A stretch of 64,000 nucleotides of DNA from Ramlibacter tataouinensis (GCF_027941915.1 NZ_CP116009.1:992001-1056000); one strand, 5' to 3'; positions 41,322-50,117 are shown, counted from the stretch's first letter. Notes: a model not told the origin generated them from the letters alone. Numbers and translations: made by a program.

Positions 41322-42044
41322 TCATTCGCCTTGCCCGAGCACATCGGCCAGCGCCAGCAAGCTCGTGCAGTGCAGGTCGTTGTCCGGCCGCGGGGCCACG
41401 TCCTTCGGATGGGCTGGGCCGAACTCGAACGGGCGTTCCACGTACGCGGTACGCAGGCCGCAGGCGCGCGCCCCCGCGAGATCGTCGTGGTGCGCAGCCA
41501 CGAGCATCACCTGCTCGGGCCGCAGGTCGAAGACTTGCGCGACCCCGAGATAGGTCGCCGGATCCGGCTTGTAGGCGCGGAACACCTCGGCCGACAGCAC
41601 GCAATCCCATGGCAGGCCGGCGCGCCTGGCCATGTTGGTGAGCAGCCCGATGTTGCCGTTGGACAGCGTGCAAAGGGTGTAGCGGCGCTTCAGCCGGCGC
41701 AGCCCCTCGACGCTGTCCGGCCACGGGTCCAGCCGGTGCCACACGCGATTGAGGTGCACGCGATCCGCCTCGCCCAGGCCTTCGAGTCCGAATCGCGGCA
41801 GGAGGTCGTCGAGGATCATCCGGTGCAACTCGTCGATGCGCGTCCAGCCGAGCTCGCCACGCGCCACGCGCGCCATCGCCGGCTTGTAGCCTTCGCGCCA
41901 GGCACGTGCGAACGCGTCCCCGTCCACCTGAGGGTGCAACTGGGCCATCTCGCGCACGATGCTGCCGTGCCAATCGACGACCGTGCCGAAGATGTCGAAG
42001 GCCAGCACCCGGACGCTGCCGGCGAGATCGGTGGAAGGGCTCAT
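41322..42044 (-). CDS. HAD-superfamily hydrolase, type II haloacid dehalogenase-like
   Basis: 240 residues from the ATG at 42044. Motif I is LAFDIFGTVVDWHG (nucleophile Asp), motif II TLCTLSNGNIGLL, motif III Lys in RAYKPDPATYL, and motif IV VAAHHDDLAGARACGL. This combination is that of (S)-2-haloacid dehalogenases, though phosphatase relatives look similar. It lies downstream of the cytochrome oxidase operon (67 bp after the subunit IV gene) and 18 bp ahead of the ABC fusion gene; no functional link is evident. Confidence 0.87.
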   Translation of the reverse strand: MSPSTDLAGSVRVLAFDIFGTVVDWHGSIVREMAQLHPQVDGDAFARAWREGYKPAMARVARGELGWTRIDELHRMILDDLLPRFGLEGLGEADRVHLNRVWHRLDPWPDSVEGLRRLKRRYTLCTLSNGNIGLLTNMARRAGLPWDCVLSAEVFRAYKPDPATYLGVAQVFDLRPEQVMLVAAHHDDLAGARACGLRTAYVERPFEFGPAHPKDVAPRPDNDLHCTSLLALADVLGQGE

Positions 42045-42111
42045 GCGCACCAGTCTACGGGCATGGCATGGGCCGGCGGGCTGCTCGAGTGTTGCCGCGG
42101 TCCTACCGCCC

Positions 42112-42519
42112 CTATCGGTGCGGCGCTGGCACCGGCGCCGGCTGCTGCTCGCTCGTCGATGCGAACCAGGTACCGCGCGACAGGAAGGTGTAGTCGGCCT
42201 CCAGCGCCCCGATGCCGAGCAGCGTGATCAGCAGCAGGGGCGGCACCAGGATGGCGTAGACCAGCGCGAGCCGCTCCCAGAGCATGTGCATGAAGACGGA
42301 CACGATCAACCCGGCCTTCAGGAGCATGAAGACGACGATCAGGGTCCAGCGCAGCAGGCCCTGGACCTCGAAGTAGTCGACGGCGTAGGACGCGGCGCTG
42401 AGCACGAACAGCAGGCCCCAGATCTTGAAATAGATCCCGAGCGGATGCTGCTGCCCCTGGGCGTGCGCGGCGGGGTGGTCCGCGGGGTGTTCCGCTGGCG
42501 GATGCTCTGCCGGGTCCAT
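42112..42519 (-). CDS. Cytochrome c oxidase subunit IV-type membrane protein
   Basis: 135 residues. A His/Pro-rich N-terminus (AEHPPAEHPADHPAAH) precedes three membrane helices: IYFKIWGLLFVLSAASYAV, LIVVFMLLKAGLIVSVFMH and LVYAILVPPLLLITLLGIG. This is the bacterial oxidase subunit IV (COX4/CyoD-like) layout. It is the last oxidase gene of the operon, 14 bp after the main subunit III. It is likely to stabilise the complex rather than carry redox centres. Confidence 0.85.
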   Translation of the reverse strand: MDPAEHPPAEHPADHPAAHAQGQQHPLGIYFKIWGLLFVLSAASYAVDYFEVQGLLRWTLIVVFMLLKAGLIVSVFMHMLWERLALVYAILVPPLLLITLLGIGALEADYTFLSRGTWFASTSEQQPAPVPAPHR

Positions 42520-42533
42520 GCGCTGCTCCTGGC

Positions 42534-43256
42534 TTACCAGAGATAGAAGAACGCGAAGATGAAGACCCACACCAGGTCCACGAAGTGCCAGTACAGGCCC
42601 ATGATCTCGACGATCTCGTAGTTCCCTCGGCGCCCGGTCAGGAAGCCCGGCCGCTGGGCGTCGAGGTCGCCGCGCCGCACCTTCAGCGCGACGATCAGCA
42701 GGAAGATCACGCCGATGGTCACGTGCGTGCCATGGAAGCCGGTGATCATGAAGAACGCCGATCCGAACTGGGCCGCGCCCCAGGGGTTGCCCCAGGGGCG
42801 CACCCCTTCGGCGATCAGCTTGGACCACTCGAAGGCCTGCATGCACACGAAGGTGGCGCCCAGGGCCGCTGTGGCCAGCAGCAGCGCAAAGGTCCGCCGG
42901 CGGTCACGGCGGTAGCCGTAGTTCACCGCCAGCGCCATGGTGCCGCTGCTGCTGATCAGGACGAAGGTCATGATCGCAATCAGCAGCAACGGCACCTCGC
43001 GGCCGAACAGCGTCAGCGCGAAGACCTCGCTGGGGTTGGGCCAGGGCACGGTGGTCGATATCCGCACCGTCATGTACGAGATCAGGAAGCTGCCGAAGAT
43101 GAAGGTGTCGCTGAGCAGGAAGATCCACATCATCGGCTTGCCCCATGGCACCGCCTTGAAGGCGCGCTGGTCCGAAGACACGTCCGCGACGATGCTTCGC
43201 CAGCGCCCGCCGGCGGGCGCGCCTGCCGATGCCGTTCCTGCCTGGATTGCACTCAT
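42534..43256 (-). CDS. Haem-copper oxidase subunit III
   Basis: 240 residues from the ATG at 43256; a GTG eight codons upstream is possible. Seven helices are predicted. Family features include WIFLLSDTFIFGSFLISY, AFEWSKLIAEGVRPWGNPWG, FFMITGFHGTHVTIGVIFLL and VEIMGLYWHFVDLVWVFIFAFFYLW. It belongs to the aa3/ba3-type subunit III family. Unusually, a second, shorter subunit III-like protein is encoded just upstream (43290-43979). Confidence 0.9.
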   Translation of the reverse strand: MSAIQAGTASAGAPAGGRWRSIVADVSSDQRAFKAVPWGKPMMWIFLLSDTFIFGSFLISYMTVRISTTVPWPNPSEVFALTLFGREVPLLLIAIMTFVLISSSGTMALAVNYGYRRDRRRTFALLLATAALGATFVCMQAFEWSKLIAEGVRPWGNPWGAAQFGSAFFMITGFHGTHVTIGVIFLLIVALKVRRGDLDAQRPGFLTGRRGNYEIVEIMGLYWHFVDLVWVFIFAFFYLW

Positions 43257-43289
43257 GGTCCTGCGCTCCTCGATTTCCACGCCGCCCCC

Positions 43290-43979
43290 TCACAAGGGAC
43301 CCGCCGAGCAGATCGCCAGCCCGAGGTTTTCGGAGACCAGCAGCGCGTACAGCACCAGCCAGACGGCGAGCAGGTAATGCCAGTAGGTGGCGCACAGCTC
43401 CACGCCCAGGCGAACCGCTGACGGGTCGGAGCCGCGCCAGACCCGCGACACCGCGCGCGACCAGGCCACCAGGCCACCCGCCACGTGCAGGCCGTGCACC
43501 GCGGTGAACAGGTAGAAGAACGCCGCGGCCGCGCTGCTGGAGGCGAAGTAGTCCGCGTCGTTCAGCTGTTTCCAGACGACCAGCTGGCCGGCCAGGAAGC
43601 CGGCCGTCAGCAGGCCGCTCGCCACCAGGCCCCGCCGCAGCGCGCCGCCGTCGCCGCGGTGCAGGCCGCGGACGGACCCCGCCATCGACAGGCTCGCGGC
43701 CACCAGCAGCGCGGTGTTCAGCATCAGCAGCCGGGGCCGTGGGATCGGGCTCCAGTCGGCAAAACCCAGGCGCATGGCATACGCGCTGATGAACAGCACG
43801 AACAGCGAGGTCGCGACCGCGAGGAATACCCACAGCCCGGTCTTCGCCGCGGGCCGGTGGGGCGCGATAGCCGGCGCCGCAACCGCGATCTGCCAGGGCT
43901 GCACGTTGATCGTCTGCCGCAACAGCCAGCCCACGATGACGGCCATCATCAGCGACAGGAACACCAGGGCCAGGGTCAT
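43290..43979 (-). CDS. Second subunit III-like protein of the oxidase operon
   Basis: 229 residues. After a membrane anchor (VFLSLMMAVIVGWLL) and linker come helices with subunit III-type pattern: TGLWVFLAVATSLFVLFISAY, ADYFASSSAAAAFFYLFTAVHGLHVAGGLVA and CATYWHYLLAVWLVLYALLVSENLG. It is distinct from the neighbour at 42534-43256, sharing only the H-G-x-H and Y-W-H-Y positions. It starts four bases after the subunit I stop. The complex may hold both proteins, or the two may work in sequence; sequence alone does not say. Confidence 0.82.
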   Translation of the reverse strand: MTLALVFLSLMMAVIVGWLLRQTINVQPWQIAVAAPAIAPHRPAAKTGLWVFLAVATSLFVLFISAYAMRLGFADWSPIPRPRLLMLNTALLVAASLSMAGSVRGLHRGDGGALRRGLVASGLLTAGFLAGQLVVWKQLNDADYFASSSAAAAFFYLFTAVHGLHVAGGLVAWSRAVSRVWRGSDPSAVRLGVELCATYWHYLLAVWLVLYALLVSENLGLAICSAGPL

Positions 43980-43983
43980 GGCG

Positions 43984-45783
43984 CTACGCTCGGGCCGGTT
44001 GCTCGTTGCGGACCCAGGCTTCGGCCGGCACCTCGGCGGGCGGAACGTTCTGGGGGATGTAGTCGGCCTGGACGCCCGGAACGCCGTAGTCGTAGGCCCA
44101 GCGGTACACGACCGGCAATTCCTTGCCGAAGTTGCCGTGCTTCGGCGGCGTGTCCGGCGTCTGCCACTCCAGCGTGGTGGCGCCCCAGGGATTGCCGCCG
44201 GACGGCTTGCCGCGCCAGTAGCTGATCGCCAGGTTGTACAGGAACACGAGCTGCACGGCGCCCACGACGAAGGCCGCGATCGAGATCCACGCGTTGAGCA
44301 GGTGGGCCGACTCGGGAATGAAGCTCGTGCCGCCGATCGCGTAGTAGCGGCGGGGAACGCCCATGAACCCGAGGTAGTGCATGGGGTAGAAGATCGCGTA
44401 GGTGCCGACGAAGGTGACCCAGAAGTGGAACTTGCCCAGCGTCTCGTCCAGCATCCGCCCGGTGACCTTGGGATACCAGTGGTAGATCGCCCCGAACACC
44501 ACCAGCACCGGGGCGATCCCCATCACCATGTGGAAGTGCGCGACGACGAACATGGTGTCCGACAACGGCATGTCGACCACCACGTTGCCCAGGAACAGGC
44601 CCGTCAGGCCGCCGTTGACGAAGGTGAAGATGAACGCGATGGCGAACAGCATCGGCACCGTCAGGCGGATGTTGCCGCGCCACAGGGTCAGCACCCAGTT
44701 GTAGACCTTGATGGCGGTGGGCACCGCGATGACCAGGGTGGTGGTGGCGAAGAAGAAGCCGAAGTGCGGATTCATGCCGCTCACGTACATGTGGTGCGCC
44801 CACACGACGAAGCTCAGGCCGCCGATCACCAGGATGGCCCAGACCATCATGCGGTAGCCGAAGATGTTCTTGCGCGCGTGGGTGCTGATCAGGTCCGAGA
44901 CGATGCCGAACGCCGGCAGCGCCACGATGTAGACCTCGGGGTGACCGAAGAACCAGAACAGGTGCTGGAACAGCAGCGGGTTGCCGCCCGAGTACGCCAA
45001 CTGCTGCCCCTTGGACACCAGCGCCGGCATGAAGAAGCTGGTGCCGAGCGTCTGGTCCAGCAGCATCATGACGGCGCTGACGAACAGCGCGGGAAAGGCC
45101 AGCAGCGCCAGGATGGTGGCCATGAAGATGCCCCACACCGTCAGCGGCATGCGCATCAGCGTCATGCCCCGGGTGCGGGCCTGCAGGACGGTCACCACGT
45201 AGTTCAGGCCCCCCATGGTGAAGCCGATGACGAACACCATGAGCGAGACCAGCATGAGGATGATGCCGGCGTGCGCGCCCGGCGTGCCCTCCAGGATGGC
45301 CTGCGGCGGATACAGGGTCCAGCCCGCGCCGGTGGGCCCGCCCGGCACGAACATGCTGGCGACCAGCAGGACCACGGCGAGCAGGTAGATCCAGTAGCTG
45401 AGCATGTTGACGTAGGGGAACACCATGTCGCGCGCCCCGACCATCAACGGAATCAGGTAGTTGCCGAAGCCGCCCAGGAACAGCGCCGTCAGCAGGTAGA
45501 TCACCATGATCATCCCGTGCATGCTCACCAGCTGCAGGTAGGTGGCGGGGTCGATGAAGGCGAAGCGCCCCGGGAATCCGAGCTGCAGCCGCATCAGCCA
45601 GGAAAAGACCAGCGCCACCAGCCCGATGCCCATCGCGGTCAGCGCGTACTGGATGGCGATCACCTTCGCGTCCTGGCTCCAGACGTACTTGCCGATGAAA
45701 GTCTTCGGGTGGTAGAGCTCGGCCTCGCCGGTTTCCGCCGGCGGCGCGAAAGCGGTCTCGTCGTGCGCAACATGGGAGCTCAT
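43984..45783 (-). CDS. ctaD: Cytochrome c oxidase subunit I
   Basis: 599 residues, twelve helices. Haem and copper ligands are present: MHGMIMVIY (haem a His), FWFFGHPEVYIVALP (Cu-B His, Glu at the D-channel end, cross-linked Tyr), FVVWAHHMYVSGM (His-His of Cu-B) and VVAHFHMVMG (both haem ligands). The K-channel Lys is in VPTAIKVYNW. The D-channel entry is GARDMVFPYVNMLSYW, with Asp kept but the usual M-N-N altered to V-N-M. It reduces oxygen to water and pumps protons, receiving electrons from the CuA subunit encoded next to it. Confidence 0.96.
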   Translation of the reverse strand: MSSHVAHDETAFAPPAETGEAELYHPKTFIGKYVWSQDAKVIAIQYALTAMGIGLVALVFSWLMRLQLGFPGRFAFIDPATYLQLVSMHGMIMVIYLLTALFLGGFGNYLIPLMVGARDMVFPYVNMLSYWIYLLAVVLLVASMFVPGGPTGAGWTLYPPQAILEGTPGAHAGIILMLVSLMVFVIGFTMGGLNYVVTVLQARTRGMTLMRMPLTVWGIFMATILALLAFPALFVSAVMMLLDQTLGTSFFMPALVSKGQQLAYSGGNPLLFQHLFWFFGHPEVYIVALPAFGIVSDLISTHARKNIFGYRMMVWAILVIGGLSFVVWAHHMYVSGMNPHFGFFFATTTLVIAVPTAIKVYNWVLTLWRGNIRLTVPMLFAIAFIFTFVNGGLTGLFLGNVVVDMPLSDTMFVVAHFHMVMGIAPVLVVFGAIYHWYPKVTGRMLDETLGKFHFWVTFVGTYAIFYPMHYLGFMGVPRRYYAIGGTSFIPESAHLLNAWISIAAFVVGAVQLVFLYNLAISYWRGKPSGGNPWGATTLEWQTPDTPPKHGNFGKELPVVYRWAYDYGVPGVQADYIPQNVPPAEVPAEAWVRNEQPARA

Positions 45784-45799
45784 GGCGGCCTTCCGGAAG

Positions 45800-47152
45800 T
45801 CAGCGCGAGTTGATGTAGGCCAGCGTGTCGGCGATCACCGCGTCGTCGCTCAGCATCCCGGCAACCAGCCGCATCTGGGCGCCCCGGATGTCCTGCGGAT
45901 GGTCGCCGCGCACGCCGTCCCTGAAGTTCTTCAACTGCCGGGCCATGTACCAGTCGCTCATGCCCTGCAGCCGGGGCGCCTGGGTCGCCGAGATGCCGCG
46001 ACCGTCGGCGCCGTGGCAGGCCGCGCAGGTCGCGTAGTGCCGGCGGCCCTTGTCCACGTCGCCGCTGACCGTGTGCGCCGCCGGCGTGTCCGGCATCGAG
46101 GCGATGTAGCTGGCGACGTTGGCCAGGGCCGCCTCGTCGGGCAGCGTGGCGGCCATGGGCGCCATCATCTTGCCGAAGCTGTCCTTCTCATGCGTGCCCC
46201 GGGCGCCGCTCCTGAACAGGCGCAGCTGGCGCTCCAGGTACCAGGCCGGCTGCCCACCCAGCCGCGGCGCGTTCAGGGCCCTGTTGCCCTCGCCGTTGGC
46301 GCCATGGCAGGCCGCGCAGACGGCATAGGCGGCCTTGCCGGCTGCGGCGTTGCCGGGCACTCGCTCCGACGCCTGGGCGAACGTCGGTTGCCCGTTCAGC
46401 CAGGCTTCGTAGCTTGCGGGGTCGTCCACCACGAGCCGCCCGCGCATGGCGAAATGCCCGATCCCGCACAGCTCCTCGCACAGCAGGTCGAACGAACCGG
46501 TGCGGGTGGGCGTGAACCACGCATAGGTGACCTGGCCGGGCACCATGTCCATCTTGACGCGCAGTTGCGCCACGCCGAAGTTGTGCAGCACGTCCTTGGA
46601 GCGAAGCAGCAACTTGACCGGATGCCCCAGCGGCACGTGCAGGTCGGGGCTCGCCACCAGGATGTCGTCCCGGCCATTGGGATCGCTGGGGTTGAGGCCG
46701 AACGGATTCTCGTCCGTGACCAGGCGGGCGTTCACCGTACCCAGCTTGCCGTCCTTGCCGGGCAGCCGATAGCTCCAGTTCCATTGCCGCGCCAGCACCT
46801 CCACCACCTGGGCGTCCCCGGGGGCGTCGACGACTTTCGCCCAGACCAGCAGGCCCGGGGCCAGCATGGCCGCGACGCCGGCCGCGGTGAGGACCAGCAG
46901 CCACCACTCGAGCTGCTTGTTCTCGGGCTGGTAGGCGGAGCGGCTGTCGTGCCGGTGCCGGTAGCGGAGCACCGCCACGGCCATGAACACGTTCACCGCC
47001 ACGAACACGACCCCGGTCACCCAGAAGGTGATGCCGATCGTCGTGTCGATGGCGCCCCAGTTCGAGGCGATCGGGGTGAAGTACCACGGGCTCAGGAAAT
47101 GGAAGAGGACCGAGCCGAGGGCCAGCACGATCAGCGCGATGGCGATAGCCAT
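45800..47152 (-). CDS. ctaC: Cytochrome c oxidase subunit II with two C-terminal cytochrome c domains
   Basis: 450 residues from the ATG at 47152. Two N-terminal helices anchor the protein, the second around DTTIGITFWVTGVVFVAVNVF. The cupredoxin domain has the full CuA site: VLHNFGVAQ (His) and LLCEELCGIGHFAMRG (Cys, Glu, Cys, His, Met). After it come two haem c domains, each with CAACHG, near residues 312 and 403, and Met ligand candidates in MMAPMAATLPDE and RLVAGMLSDDA. Fused cytochromes let the enzyme pass electrons without a separate carrier; fusions with one domain are common in bacteria, while two in series are less so. First gene of the operon. Confidence 0.94.
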   Translation of the reverse strand: MAIAIALIVLALGSVLFHFLSPWYFTPIASNWGAIDTTIGITFWVTGVVFVAVNVFMAVAVLRYRHRHDSRSAYQPENKQLEWWLLVLTAAGVAAMLAPGLLVWAKVVDAPGDAQVVEVLARQWNWSYRLPGKDGKLGTVNARLVTDENPFGLNPSDPNGRDDILVASPDLHVPLGHPVKLLLRSKDVLHNFGVAQLRVKMDMVPGQVTYAWFTPTRTGSFDLLCEELCGIGHFAMRGRLVVDDPASYEAWLNGQPTFAQASERVPGNAAAGKAAYAVCAACHGANGEGNRALNAPRLGGQPAWYLERQLRLFRSGARGTHEKDSFGKMMAPMAATLPDEAALANVASYIASMPDTPAAHTVSGDVDKGRRHYATCAACHGADGRGISATQAPRLQGMSDWYMARQLKNFRDGVRGDHPQDIRGAQMRLVAGMLSDDAVIADTLAYINSR

Positions 47153-47474
47153 GGTCAGCCCCGTGCAAGCGCGGCCGCCGGCCGGCGTGCCGTGCGCGGA
47201 TCCGCAGGACGCAAACGCAGGGGACCGTGCACCGAAGCCTCCCTCGCGCGCGATAGCGCTTCGCCAAACTTGTACATCCGATGGCGCAGCCATGCAAGCC
47301 AACGGTGCTCGGCAGTGCGTCGCCGGTCACGCTGAGCCAGCGTGTGAAGCTCGTGCTTTGCGCAACCGATGAGGCACGGCTCCTGCCCTGCAAGGGAAGC
47401 GTTTACATCTTCCAGTTGCATGCCGCCGCCCTACCCTGTTAGTACTTAGGGCCGGATTTTCAAAGGAGAGTCAG
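47153..47474. other. Divergent intergenic region between the oxidase operon and an unknown gene
   Basis: 322 bp without a convincing gene. A minus-strand frame of 88 codons (47155-47421) spans most of it and ends three bases before the oxidase start, but it has no recognisable similarity and ends in an Arg/Ala/Pro-rich tail, so I do not call it. A weak leftward promoter for the oxidase may be ATGCAA (47292-47297, read in reverse) with CTTGTA (47269-47274), 17 bp apart. AAAGGAGAG at 47462-47470 is the ribosome site of the gene at 47475. Confidence 0.35.
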
Positions 47475-47885
47475 ATGAAACACTTCAGCCTCTCTTCCGG
47501 CATGACCACCATGCGCGGCATCTTCTATCCCAGGGGGCACATCGTGATGATGTTCCCCACCGAGAAGGACGCGCTCCTCGCGGCGAAGCTGTTGCGCGAG
47601 GATGGTGTGTCGGAGGACGAGATGTCCTTGGCGACGCCCGAGGAATTCGACCACGCGATCACGGGCTTGTGCGATGAGCACAGCGACCTGCTGCTGCCGT
47701 CGGTGGGAACCGAGGCGGACACGGCGCTGCATTTCCGCCAGCTCGCCCACGACGGCCACTACGCGCTCGTCGTGCACGCCAATGCCAGGCTGACGTCGGA
47801 CCACGTGGTGGAGCTGCTGAAGGACACGCACTGCTCCTATGGGCAGCGCTACCGTTTCCTCGTCATCGAGGACCTGGTCTGCTGA
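47475..47885 (+). CDS. Unknown 136-residue protein
   Basis: ATG at 47475 after a strong AAAGGAGAG. The protein is soluble and acidic, without signal peptide or membrane segment. Two similar halves appear to have the beta-alpha-beta pattern of small regulatory domains: IVMMFPTEKDALLAAKLLREDGVSEDEM, then HYALVVHANARLTSDHVVELLKD. No catalytic motif is seen. It may be a stress-type protein of the sort that is widespread in Burkholderiales, but I do not recognise the family. It is divergent from the oxidase operon and followed by the selenium-binding-family gene after 159 bp. Confidence 0.7.
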   Translation: MKHFSLSSGMTTMRGIFYPRGHIVMMFPTEKDALLAAKLLREDGVSEDEMSLATPEEFDHAITGLCDEHSDLLLPSVGTEADTALHFRQLAHDGHYALVVHANARLTSDHVVELLKDTHCSYGQRYRFLVIEDLVC

Positions 47886-48044
47886 TGCGGCGGGCGCGGA
47901 TCGCGCGCCCTTCCGCTCGGAAAGCCGGCATCGGCAGCGGCGCATCCGGAGCAAGTCCGCCCGCGACTTGACAGTCCGCCCGCGCCTTGACTTCTGGCGT
48001 TCGCCAACTACGGTTGTTGCCCCTTTCAACGCAGGAGGCGTGCC

Positions 48045-49448
48045 ATGGAAAGCGTGCGACTGGACCCGACATTCCACCCATCGCCCCGCCTGGCGATGCA
48101 GGCGGAACCGGAACACATCGCCTACACGGCCCTGCTGTCGCCCGACCGTTCGCGCCCGGACGCGCTGGCCGTGGTCGACGTGGACGAGGGATCGGCCACG
48201 TACGGCACCGTGCTGAACCGGGCCGAGCTGCCCCACCGCGGCGACGAATTGCACCACTTCGGATGGAACGCGTGCAGCTCGGCGCTGTCGCCCCTGTCGT
48301 GCAACGCGTTCCTGCAGCGGCGCTACCTGCTCGTGCCCGGCATCCGCTCGTCGCGGATGTACGTGTTCGACACCCAGCCGGACCCGCGCCAGCTGCGGCT
48401 GGTCAAGACCATCGAGCCGGATGAGATCCGCAGCCGGACGGGCTATTCGCGTCCGCACACGGTGCACTGCGGGCCCGAGGGCATCTACGTCAGCACGCTC
48501 GGCGGCGGCGGGCCCGACGGCACGCTCGGCCCGCCCGGCATCTTCCTGATGGACTGCCAGACCTTCGAGGTGCTGGGCCGCTGGGAGATCGACCGCGGGC
48601 CGCAGGAGCTGCACTACGACTTCTGGTGGAACCTGCCGCGCGACTACATGGTGTCGAGCGAGTGGGGCCTGCCGCCGCAGTTCGAGAACGGCCTGGTCCC
48701 CGAGGACCTGCTCGGCAACAAGTACGGCCACCGCCTGCACTTCTGGAACCTGCGCGACCGCCGGCACGTGCAGACGATCGACCTGGGCGCCAACCACCAG
48801 ATGGCTCTGGAGGTCCGGCCCGCGCACGACCCGAGCCGCGACTACGGCTTCGTCGGCGTGGTCGTCGACACGACCAACCTGGAGGCGTCGATCTGGACCT
48901 GGTGGCGCGAAGGCGGAACGTTCCATGCGCGCAAGACCGCGACCGTCCCGCCCGAGCCGGCCGATCCGGCACGGTTGCCGGAGCTGCTCAAGGGCTTCGC
49001 TGCCGTGCCGCCGCTGATCAGCGACATCGACCTGTCGATGGACGACCGTTTCCTGTACGTGGCCTGCTGGGGCACGGGCGAACTGCGGCAGTACGACGTG
49101 ACCGACCCGCTCAAGCCGACCCTGACCGGCAGCGTGCGCGTCGGCGGCATCGTGGCGCACCAGCAGCACCCCAGCGGCCGCGCCTTCGGCGGCGGGCCGC
49201 AGATGACGGAGATCAGCCGGGACGGCCACCGCGTGTTCTTCACCAACTCGCTGTACAGCACGTGGGATCGCCAGTTCTACCCGGACGGCATCCCGGGCGT
49301 GCAGGTGATGTGCCGGGTCGCACCGCAGGGCGGGCTCGAGCTCGATCCCCGGTTCTACGTCGAGTTCGGCGATGGCTATGCCGCCCACCAGGTCCGCCTG
49401 CAGGGCGGCGACTGCTCGACCGATTCCTTCTGCTATCCCTCGGCTTGA
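48045..49448 (+). CDS. Selenium-binding protein / methanethiol oxidase family protein
   Basis: 467 residues, close to the usual 430-470 of the SBP56 family. Diagnostic stretches include HHFGWNACSS, RYLLVPGIRSSRMYVFDT, YSRPHTVHCGPEGIYVSTLGG, GGPQEL-like RGPQELHYDFWW, and DIDLSMDDRFLYVACWGTGELRQYDVTDP. The fold is a beta propeller. Bacterial relatives are copper-dependent methanethiol oxidases (MtoX), which give formaldehyde, H2S and H2O2, but the cofactor-loading genes usually linked to mtoX (SCO1- and MauG-like) are absent. There is no obvious signal peptide. GCAGGAGGC lies just upstream. It overlaps the next gene. Confidence 0.9.
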   Translation: MESVRLDPTFHPSPRLAMQAEPEHIAYTALLSPDRSRPDALAVVDVDEGSATYGTVLNRAELPHRGDELHHFGWNACSSALSPLSCNAFLQRRYLLVPGIRSSRMYVFDTQPDPRQLRLVKTIEPDEIRSRTGYSRPHTVHCGPEGIYVSTLGGGGPDGTLGPPGIFLMDCQTFEVLGRWEIDRGPQELHYDFWWNLPRDYMVSSEWGLPPQFENGLVPEDLLGNKYGHRLHFWNLRDRRHVQTIDLGANHQMALEVRPAHDPSRDYGFVGVVVDTTNLEASIWTWWREGGTFHARKTATVPPEPADPARLPELLKGFAAVPPLISDIDLSMDDRFLYVACWGTGELRQYDVTDPLKPTLTGSVRVGGIVAHQQHPSGRAFGGGPQMTEISRDGHRVFFTNSLYSTWDRQFYPDGIPGVQVMCRVAPQGGLELDPRFYVEFGDGYAAHQVRLQGGDCSTDSFCYPSA

Positions 49449-50110
49449 GCAGCACTTCGGCGCTCTGGCTGGCCGTCGTCGCGCTCGGCCTGTACCACGG
49501 GCTCAATCCGGCGATGGGCTGGCCCCTGGCGGTCGCGAACGGGCTGGCCCAGCGGCGCAGCCGCGCCGTCTTCGCCACCCTGCTGCCCTTGGGCGGCGGC
49601 CACCTGGCGGCCATGTCGGCCGCGCTGTTGCCGTTCGCCTGGCTGGTGGGCTATGTGTCCTGGAGCCGTGCGATCCAGCTGGCCGCGGGCGGGCTGGTCC
49701 TGCTGTTCGGGGTCTACCGCCTGCTGCGGCGCCGGCATCCCCGCGCCCTGGCACGCATCCGCCCCACGCAACTGGCCTGGTGGTCCTTCTGGATGGCAAC
49801 CGCCCATGGCGCCGGCCTGATGCTGCTGCCCTTCACGCTGGGCCTGTGCCGCTCGCCGCCGGAGGCGGGTGGCGGGTCGGCGGCCCATGCGGCGGTGATG
49901 GGCGCGATGGGCACGTCCAATGTCATCACCGCCCTGTCGGTGGCGGCCGTGCACACCGCCGCGATGCTGCTGGCGGGCCTGTGCATCGCATGGGCCGTCT
50001 ACCGCTACCTGGGGCTGAAGTTCCTGTCGCGGGTGTGGTTGAACCTCGATGCCGCCTGGGCCGGCAGCCTGGTGCTGGCGGGTGCGGCAGGGGTCGTGTC
50101 GGCCGCCTGA
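49445..50110 (+). CDS. Polytopic membrane protein coupled to the selenium-binding-family gene
   Basis: 221 residues starting from the TTG at 49445, whose TTGA overlaps the upstream stop, giving MSSTSALWLAVVALGLYHG. About six membrane helices are predicted, with the conserved-looking motif GLYHGLNPAMGWPLAVANGL near the start and TAHGAGLMLLPF and MGTSNVITALSVAAVHTAAML later. The spaced His/Asn pairs in helices resemble those of metal-handling or HupE/NiCoT-like carriers. Translational coupling suggests it serves the upstream protein, perhaps in metal supply or product transport; this is inference. Confidence 0.78.
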   Translation: MSSTSALWLAVVALGLYHGLNPAMGWPLAVANGLAQRRSRAVFATLLPLGGGHLAAMSAALLPFAWLVGYVSWSRAIQLAAGGLVLLFGVYRLLRRRHPRALARIRPTQLAWWSFWMATAHGAGLMLLPFTLGLCRSPPEAGGGSAAHAAVMGAMGTSNVITALSVAAVHTAAMLLAGLCIAWAVYRYLGLKFLSRVWLNLDAAWAGSLVLAGAAGVVSAA

Positions 50111-50117
50111 AACCGGC

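Noticed and set aside
43714..45813. Plus-strand frame of 699 codons rich in His, Gln and Asp
   Set aside because: Antisense to cytochrome oxidase subunit I; the His/Asp richness comes from reversed membrane-helix codons.
47155..47421. 88-codon minus-strand ORF between the oxidase operon and the divergent gene
   Set aside because: It starts with ATG and ends close to the oxidase start, but has no similarity, no good ribosome site and an Arg/Ala/Pro-rich tail typical of non-coding GC-rich DNA. It was left as part of the intergenic entry.
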